From SZUA-1452 sp964486025 (GTDB taxonomy: Archaea; Iainarchaeota; Iainarchaeia; JAADDC01): DNA of 64,000 nucleotides. The translations under genes and the position numbers were made by a program. Each line of letters opens with the position of its first letter. The first letter of the stretch is position 1. This document shows, one piece after another, positions 59,397 to 64,000 of the stretch. The notes below the pieces were generated by a model that was not told the origin of the DNA, did not search any database, and saw nothing but the letters and a program-made list of their open reading frames with translations. The DNA is taken from the NCBI GenBank assembly GCA_964486025.1, contig CAZAKL010000001.1, positions 1 through 64,000 on the forward strand. Reading direction: 5' to 3'.

Positions 59397-60413
59397 GTGA
59401 AGCGCGCAGTTTTCCTTGTTTTTCTCCTGTTTTCCATTTCCCGCGCCCTCGCAGGGAGTGTCCCGTCTCTGCCAGCCCTGTACTGGGGAGAGGTGAACGC
59501 TGGCTGCAATTTAGTGGCTTTAGCGCCCGGGATTGTTATACGGGCAGAGTACAACGGGGTTCTCGATTCGCTTCCTCTCTTGGACGAGGGTAACAACGTC
59601 TTCCGCTTCGGCGGCCCGGCCGCCTCTGACGATAAGCTCCTCGTCTCGGGGCTGGCGGAGGGTGCAGAATTTAACCTGACGCTGTACTACTCTTCCCGCG
59701 TCGGAGCCTTCCTACTTGGTACGGAGGATTTCAACGCGGGGGAAGTAAAGCACATACACTTCGAGCTTAACTCTTCTCAGTGTTCCTCCCTCTTTCCCCC
59801 CGCGACGTACCATATCACCGTTACGCTCCCCTCCGACTGCAGCGGTTCCCTTTCCGACACCACATTTTACGTTTACTATGGTAGCACCAAACTGAAGTCG
59901 CAGCAGTTGGACGGGGACAAGGAGGATTCCGTCGATATCACGGTTGACGGTTATTCCAACTCGATTCCAGAGGGAAAATCCATAACCTTCAAGGTGTGCA
60001 AGGGGGACGGCTGCGACTCGGAATCGACCTCCTATAACTACGGAGAGGAGGCTAACATCTCTTTTTCCGTGTCGTGCTCCTCTCTGTTCTCATCTTCAAC
60101 GGAGGAGACGTCACAGGAGGCGGCAGCATCGACGGACACAGACACGACAGCGGAGCAGACCGCAGCGTCTCAAACTACCACCACGTCGGAAGAAGAAACG
60201 GAAGAGAAGACTACTGCTGTGAAGACGACTACTTCCGGTCCCCCTGAAGTTTCGGTGCCCCCCGACGAGCAGAACAAATCGCTTGTCGAGGACGTCGTCG
60301 ATAAGGTCAGCAGGGAGTCGAGGAGAATCCTCGGGATGCCACCGGACGTCGCGATTATCGTGGCGATTCTCATAGTCATGGTGATTGTTGCAGCACTTCG
60401 TTTCATTCTCTGA
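59397..60413 (+). CDS. Surface protein with Ser/Thr stalk and C-terminal anchor
   Basis: 338 residues, GTG start behind GAGGTGAT (59385-59392). Signal peptide (AVFLVFLLFSISRALA), beta-rich domain with Cys pairs to about residue 230, Ser/Thr/Glu-rich stalk about 230-290 (likely O-glycosylated), and one transmembrane anchor at the C-terminus (VAIIVAILIVMVIVAALRFI). Co-transcribed with the preceding secreted protein, which lacks an anchor and might be held by this one (inference). Confidence 0.7.
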   Translation: MKRAVFLVFLLFSISRALAGSVPSLPALYWGEVNAGCNLVALAPGIVIRAEYNGVLDSLPLLDEGNNVFRFGGPAASDDKLLVSGLAEGAEFNLTLYYSSRVGAFLLGTEDFNAGEVKHIHFELNSSQCSSLFPPATYHITVTLPSDCSGSLSDTTFYVYYGSTKLKSQQLDGDKEDSVDITVDGYSNSIPEGKSITFKVCKGDGCDSESTSYNYGEEANISFSVSCSSLFSSSTEETSQEAAASTDTDTTAEQTAASQTTTTSEEETEEKTTAVKTTTSGPPEVSVPPDEQNKSLVEDVVDKVSRESRRILGMPPDVAIIVAILIVMVIVAALRFIL

Positions 60414-60448
60414 TTTAATTCTTTTCCCTCTCTTGAAACCTGGCGGTT

Positions 60449-60523
60449 GGGCCCGTGGCCTAGTCTGGATATGGCGTCGGCTTCCGGAGCCGAAGGTCCG
60501 GGGTTCGAATCCCCGCGGGCCCG
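60449..60523 (+). tRNA. tRNA-Arg (CCG)
   Basis: Cloverleaf: acceptor GGGCCCG/CGGGCCC (the same acceptor stem as tRNA-Val above), D arm GCC...GGC, anticodon stem TCGGC/GCCGA with loop TTCCGGA (anticodon CCG), T arm CCGGG/CCCGG-type around TTCGAAT, discriminator G73. CCA not encoded. Confidence 0.95.
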
Positions 60524-60532
60524 CTATCCGCC

Positions 60533-60610
60533 CATTTCATTGTGCCGCGAGTTCGTATAACGGGGGCTTTCAGCCCCGTATACTCAATGGCCTGTCGAGC
60601 GCTAGCGAAG
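60533..60610 (+). repeat. tRNA tail element, tRNA-Arg copy
   Basis: 78-bp block matching 17866-17942. It starts with CATTTCATT nine bases after the tRNA. The central hairpin is better here than in the Val copy: GTATAAC GGGGGC around TTTCA with GCCCC GTATAC (about 60554-60582). It ends in GTCGAGCGCTAGCGAAG. The 160 bp between tRNA and the next gene hold only this element, a short tRNA-end repeat and about 35 bp with nothing recognised. Confidence 0.75.
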
Positions 60611-60646
60611 AGGGGACGGCGCAGGTGGATGCAAAGCTCTCCTGAG

Positions 60647-60662
60647 TCTCCGTGGGCCCGCT
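60647..60662 (+). repeat. tRNA-Arg 3'-end partial repeat
   Basis: TCTCCGTGGGCCCGCT repeats the tRNA-Arg 3' acceptor strand and flank at 60510-60525 (TCCCCGCGGGCCCGCT) with two differences, closing a 137-bp unit as in the tRNA-Val locus. Confidence 0.55.
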
Positions 60663-60683
60663 CATAAATAGCCTTATCGCCTG

Positions 60684-62507
60684 CTACTCCCTGCCTTCCT
60701 CTGCAACCCCGCCGTAGCCCACGTATATTATTCTGTCTGCTCCGATGACGTCCAGGACGTCTGGGCGATGCACGACGAGTATTGCGGTGATTCCAAACTT
60801 CCTTGCAATCTGTGAGATTTTTCTGGCAACCTTTCGCGCTGTCAGCGAGTCGAGGTGTGCGGCGAATTCATCGATGATTATAACGTTGGGCCGCTCCGCG
60901 AGGACCGATGCTATCTTTGCGCGCTCCTTCTGACCGGTTGATAGCTGGGAAAACTTTGCCCTGTAGAATACAGCATCGCTGAGTCCGCTCATGTTCAGAA
61001 CTTCAATTGCAGCGACAATATCCCCCAGTTTTGCATACATGTGCTCCAGAAGGGTCTCATCGCCGAATGCAGGCTCCACCTCCCAGGGAATAAGCGTTGC
61101 AATCTTTGCGTTATCCGGCAGCACCACTTTTCCCCCGTCCGGCTCGTCCAGTCCTGCTAAAATACGGAGGAGCGTTGTTTTTCCCGCGCCGGAAGCCCCC
61201 ACAACTGCCACAATTTCCCCTGGTCTGATTTCTAGGTTCACATCCTTCAGTACGTATTTCTGCACGCGCCTCCTGTCCACGCCGAATGCGAGAAGCACAT
61301 CCCTGATTTCGTCGGGCAGTCCCTCGACGTCTAGCACATTCTCGTAGTATTTGGTGACGTTTTTCAGGACAATCGGCGATGATATTGGCGCTTCAGGGCT
61401 GTACGCTTCCCTGTAGAGCCTGCCACCGTGCTCCCTTGCCACGGGGTCGCTCTGCAGGAACCCTTCAATTATGAGCTTTGCCTCTTCCGTGAGCGGGTAG
61501 TATAGGACGGGCCGCCCGGATTTGGTCTCCCAGAGGTACTTGAAACCGACACGCTCGAAGAAGGGGTTGAACCTGGCCATTTGGGCAATTGTCTCGACGA
61601 GGTGTTTTTTCTTCTTCATCTCCGGTGCGCGTCTCTCTGCTACCCATTCGAGCGCAGTCCTTACCGCCAGCATGCCTAGACCGTCCCCGCGGTAGTCCGG
61701 ATGGATTACAACCCGGGATATCCTGGCGGCTGCCGTATTGCACTGTTCAACGGCCAGCCTCCAAATCTTGCTGAATAGCTGCTTTCTTTCTATGCCCCTG
61801 GCCCGTGATAGCTCTTTCATGAGCTTCTCCGGCCAGTACGTCGGGTGAAACCACTCAACGGGGAATACCTGCTCGCGTATGTTCTTCTGCACGGTTCCGT
61901 CAGGCAGGCGCCTGTGCATCTTTGGAATGGGCGGGTCGATGCGCACGTAACCAACAATTTCCGGCTCGTACGGTTTCCTGTCAATGAGGCGGAGTACGAT
62001 AAAGCGTGATACGGGCAGAGAGCCCTTGATTTCCACGAGCTTTGCGTTGGGGCAGTCGGGGCGGACATTTGACTCGATGAGCTCCCCTGTTTCTGGACAG
62101 GCCCATATAGCAACGGTTTCCTTCTTCGATGCGTAATGGTATTGTTCCAGCTCTGCTATACGCTCAAAGTCCCTTTCTCTAACCGCTTCCTCCACGCGTA
62201 CCCTGTACGTGTAGAGCGTCTTGCCCGTTACGGGGTCCTTCTTTTCCAGCTTCACTTCCCTCGCAAACGGTGGCCATACCTGTACCCACTCATCGTCCCA
62301 TCTTCTCCAGAGCTCGTACCTCCAAACAGTTGGGTACAGCGTTTCTGCCCTTATCTTAATCTCTTCTCCGTCCTTGAGCCACTGCGCAAAGGACCCCGGC
62401 AGCAGGAGGTGTATCTCCCCCTCCTCTGTCTCAACATCTACGTACCCCCTCCACCTGAATGAGTACCTCGGGACGTAACGTTTCACGACTCTTCCAAGGA
62501 TTTCCAT
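60684..62507 (-). CDS. ABC-type ATPase fused to GNAT acetyltransferase domain (COG2401-like)
   Basis: 607 residues. N-terminal beta-rich domain (to about 130), a Cys-containing knuckle (CPETGELIESNVRPDCP), then a GNAT-like region about 175-350 with the acetyl-CoA loop VVIHPDYRGDGLGMLAVRTA and FNPFFERVGFKYLWE. From about 375 an ABC ATPase: Walker A VVGASGAGKTTLLRILAG, signature FSQLSTGQKERAKIAS, Walker B NVIIIDEFAAHLD, and a switch His in VVHRPD. No membrane domain, so not a transporter. The combination matches the archaeal ABC-GNAT fusion family; its substrate is unknown, probably an RNA or a translation component (inference). Overlaps the ASCH gene by 25 bases. Confidence 0.85.
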   Translation of the reverse strand: MEILGRVVKRYVPRYSFRWRGYVDVETEEGEIHLLLPGSFAQWLKDGEEIKIRAETLYPTVWRYELWRRWDDEWVQVWPPFAREVKLEKKDPVTGKTLYTYRVRVEEAVRERDFERIAELEQYHYASKKETVAIWACPETGELIESNVRPDCPNAKLVEIKGSLPVSRFIVLRLIDRKPYEPEIVGYVRIDPPIPKMHRRLPDGTVQKNIREQVFPVEWFHPTYWPEKLMKELSRARGIERKQLFSKIWRLAVEQCNTAAARISRVVIHPDYRGDGLGMLAVRTALEWVAERRAPEMKKKKHLVETIAQMARFNPFFERVGFKYLWETKSGRPVLYYPLTEEAKLIIEGFLQSDPVAREHGGRLYREAYSPEAPISSPIVLKNVTKYYENVLDVEGLPDEIRDVLLAFGVDRRRVQKYVLKDVNLEIRPGEIVAVVGASGAGKTTLLRILAGLDEPDGGKVVLPDNAKIATLIPWEVEPAFGDETLLEHMYAKLGDIVAAIEVLNMSGLSDAVFYRAKFSQLSTGQKERAKIASVLAERPNVIIIDEFAAHLDSLTARKVARKISQIARKFGITAILVVHRPDVLDVIGADRIIYVGYGGVAEEGRE

Positions 62508-62866
62508 ATCTCTTCCTCCTTTTCAGGACTTATTTTCACCCAGATTTGCGCTCCCGCAGGAATTTCCACATCTACCGGCTCCTTCAACTTTCGCGCATTT
62601 TTCATCACCCATGCAAAGAGCGTTCGCTTCCCGGCACCGTAGGAGAGAATTTGCAGGGGGTCTGCGTAGTGTTTATCCACGAGCGCAGCCATTTCATCGA
62701 CCGGAAGCTCTATGACGTCCACGAGGTCCGCGACTCCAATGATTTTGCCACCGGATATTATCGCGACAGGTCCCCTGTACCTCGTTCTTGTTCTTCTTAC
62801 CTCCCAGCGCTTTTTTCCCTCCACAATGAGCGTTGCCCACGGCTCCCTCACGATGAGGCCCTTCAC
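62483..62866 (-). CDS. ASCH-domain protein
   Basis: 127 residues. ASCH (PUA-like) fold with the signature IVEGKKRWEVRRTRTRYRG (the GxKxxExR pattern) near the N-terminus and GKIIGVADLVDV. ASCH proteins bind RNA; the E. coli member YqfB hydrolyses N4-acetylcytidine. Upstream of and overlapping the ABC-GNAT gene by 25 bases, hence translationally coupled to a predicted acetyltransferase. Confidence 0.85.
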   Translation of the reverse strand: MKGLIVREPWATLIVEGKKRWEVRRTRTRYRGPVAIISGGKIIGVADLVDVIELPVDEMAALVDKHYADPLQILSYGAGKRTLFAWVMKNARKLKEPVDVEIPAGAQIWVKISPEKEEEIWKSLEES

Positions 62867-62881
62867 AACAATATTCTGTCC

Positions 62882-62895
62882 AGATGATATTTTAA
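62882..62895. promoter_or_regulatory. Shared divergent TATA element (ASCH / 62917 gene)
   Basis: GATATTTTAACG in the middle of the 50-bp spacer is about 23 bp from ATG 62866 (minus, reads CGTTAAAATATC) and about 28 bp from ATG 62917 (plus). Confidence 0.5.
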
Positions 62896-62916
62896 CGGGA
62901 ATGAGTTTATTCTATC

Positions 62917-63618
62917 ATGGGTATGCGCACCGTTAAGCACCCCTTCTATCTGAGCCCTGAGAAATTCAGGAATCTTGTGGAGCGGCTCGTGGAGGCGCTC
63001 ATCGAATACCATTTTGAGAAGGGTGTGGGGCACCTCCGTCAGGGCCAGTACCTTGTTTTGCACAGGGTTGCAGAGGGGGAATACCACATTCCCGTGATGG
63101 TGCACGTTAAGAAGGGTTACAGCGGGCTGGAGGTGTACGCCCACCCCCTGCCAATTGAGAAGGGCGTTGCGGAGGAATTAAAACGAAGGGGTGTCAGTAC
63201 GCCCTACGGTGTTTTTGCGCTGGACTATCTCCTTGAAACGTTGAGAAGAGGTGAACACGCGGCGGACGTCAGAAAGGCGGAGTACATCCACGTCCCGATT
63301 ACCACATTTCGCTCGAGCATTCGGTACCCGCCCCTTCGAGAGTACGCGGACTACTACGTGGCCAACAAACTCCTTCAGCAGCGCGAAGACGGGAAAATTG
63401 TCTTGGATACCGGGCGGGTCTTTGTCGGTGAGTATCACGAGGACAGAGGGTGGATTTTAGAGCCGTTCCACCCTGAAAAGCACGATGTTCGCAGTTTGAA
63501 GACCGTTTATGTGGATAGCCCGGATTTCCAGCCCGTGGCGCATGTCGGAAATGAGAGGTACATGGAGATTCGCAGGCGGGTGGTACGTCGCAAGGGCGGG
63601 GTGCAGAAACACTTCTAA
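62917..63618 (+). CDS. Protein of unknown function
   Basis: 233 residues, soluble, no signal. Mixed alpha/beta with many Tyr, His and Arg (YLVLHRVAEGEYHIPVMVHV, ADYYVANKLLQQREDG) and a basic C-terminus (RRRVVRRKGGVQKHF), which could bind nucleic acid. No family recognised. ATG 62923 (MRTVKH) is an alternative start. Divergent from the ASCH/ABC-GNAT operon, sharing its promoter spacer. Confidence 0.65.
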   Translation: MGMRTVKHPFYLSPEKFRNLVERLVEALIEYHFEKGVGHLRQGQYLVLHRVAEGEYHIPVMVHVKKGYSGLEVYAHPLPIEKGVAEELKRRGVSTPYGVFALDYLLETLRRGEHAADVRKAEYIHVPITTFRSSIRYPPLREYADYYVANKLLQQREDGKIVLDTGRVFVGEYHEDRGWILEPFHPEKHDVRSLKTVYVDSPDFQPVAHVGNERYMEIRRRVVRRKGGVQKHF

Positions 63619-63656
63619 GGTGTCCAAGAATTTGTGAATCGGGAGTCCTCGACAAC

Positions 63657-63668
63657 CCTTTTATACCC
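63657..63668 (+). promoter_or_regulatory. TATA box of tRNA-Cys
   Basis: CTTTTATACCC lies 34-44 bp before the tRNA 5' end, giving a short 5' leader. Confidence 0.5.
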
Positions 63669-63700
63669 TCTCCCCAAAACTATAACTGCTGGCTGCCGGT

Positions 63701-63772
63701 GCCGGGGTGGCGGAGCGGCTACGCGTGGGACTGCAGATCCCATTTACGCGGGTTCGAATCCCGCCCCCGGCT
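63701..63772 (+). tRNA. tRNA-Cys (GCA)
   Basis: Acceptor GCCGGGG/CCCCGGC, anticodon stem TGGGA/TCCCA with loop CTGCAGA (anticodon GCA), T arm GCGGG TTCGAAT CCCGC, discriminator T73. CCA not encoded. Unlike the other two tRNAs it has no tail element. Confidence 0.95.
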
Positions 63773-63787
63773 CATACTTACCGAATT

Positions 63788-64000
63788 TCATTTAGACTCT
63801 AGCTTCTTCAGGTATTCTTCGCTCTTTTTCCAGTCCCAGAACCTCTGAATCTGCTCCCGGATGACACGGGCGTAGGCGTAGAAGACGGAGACGAGTATGA
63901 TTGCGATGGCGGTTTTTATCTCCTGCGACGGGTTAAATAGGAGGATGTACGTGACTGCAGATGCTCCGACGGCAAAAATCGTCTCTATATTTCCCTCCTC
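63788..64000 (-). CDS. Membrane protein, C-terminal part (continues past window)
   Basis: The minus strand is open from the window edge to a TGA at 63790-63788, giving 70 residues: a hydrophobic segment (IETIFAVGASAVTYILLF), a short loop, a second (TAIAIILVSVFYAYARV), then a charged cytoplasmic tail (QRFWDWKKSEEYLKKLESK). The frame reads like genuine coding sequence. Family unknown; the start is outside. Confidence 0.6.
   Translation of the reverse strand, partial: EEGNIETIFAVGASAVTYILLFNPSQEIKTAIAIILVSVFYAYARVIREQIQRFWDWKKSEEYLKKLESK

Noticed and set aside
1..64000. CRISPR array, insertion sequence or prophage
   Set aside because: No regularly spaced short repeats, transposase, integrase, terminase or capsid genes are visible; the repeats found are the S-layer/toxin repeats, pilin cassettes and tRNA tail elements.

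Overview
The window is archaeal chromosome. It carries archaeal or archaeo-eukaryotic genes throughout: topoisomerase VI A and B, aIF1A, aIF2-beta, Rio1, a two-KH Pno1/Dim2 homologue, ribosomal proteins L10e and L21e, RNA polymerase subunit F, DUF655, DUF424, family B DNA polymerase with a PCNA box, ADP-forming acyl-CoA synthetase, geranylgeranyl reductase and archaeal-type pilins. There are no rRNAs, CRISPR arrays or insertion sequences. Many genes lie about 25-30 bp behind an A/T-rich TATA element with no room for a leader, so much transcription is probably leaderless. The lineage cannot be fixed by eye; the dense packing and many lineage-specific secreted proteins would suit a DPANN-type or other small-genome archaeon, which is only a guess.

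Layout. 1-4.9 kb: 3' part of an S-layer gene, then three tandem toxin-antitoxin modules (the third a remnant), each bordered by copies of the S-layer terminator/promoter segment, then two unknown genes. 4.9-7.4 kb: acyl-CoA synthetase and enolase. 7.4-13.2 kb: translation/ribosome-maturation genes followed by topoisomerase VI. 13.3-17.0 kb: unknown, DNA-binding and envelope proteins. 17.1-20.9 kb: L10e, tRNA-Val with a structured tail element, a candidate H/ACA guide RNA, then L21e-rpoF-DUF655 and a degenerate KsgA/Dim1. 21-23.8 kb: a 934-residue coiled-coil protein and a C/D-box sRNA. 23.9-32.3 kb: three pilins with near-identical 5' ends, lipid genes (geranylgeranyl reductase, cis-prenyltransferase), a pilus ATPase and two TadC-like membrane proteins. 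32.3-38.4 kb: a secreted protein, DNA polymerase B, a HerA-like ATPase with a broken P-loop and helper-like coiled-coil proteins.

38.4-58.0 kb is the most unusual part: ten consecutive minus-strand genes, apparently one transcription unit with an internal promoter. They encode a 984-residue prepilin-like protein, a 3218-residue membrane-anchored giant, a 727-residue secreted protein, a second prepilin-like protein (529 residues), a 365-residue secreted protein and five small membrane proteins. I recognise no named system with this set; it looks like an undescribed cell-surface or secretion apparatus, perhaps linked to the HerA-like ATPase beside it. Two more exported proteins diverge from it at 58.1-60.4 kb.

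60.4-64 kb: tRNA-Arg with a second copy of the tail element, a GNAT-ABC fusion overlapping an ASCH gene, an unknown gene, tRNA-Cys and the end of a membrane-protein gene. A 100-base N run in the second TadC gene is flanked by the same 55 bases on both sides, so it is probably a false scaffold gap.
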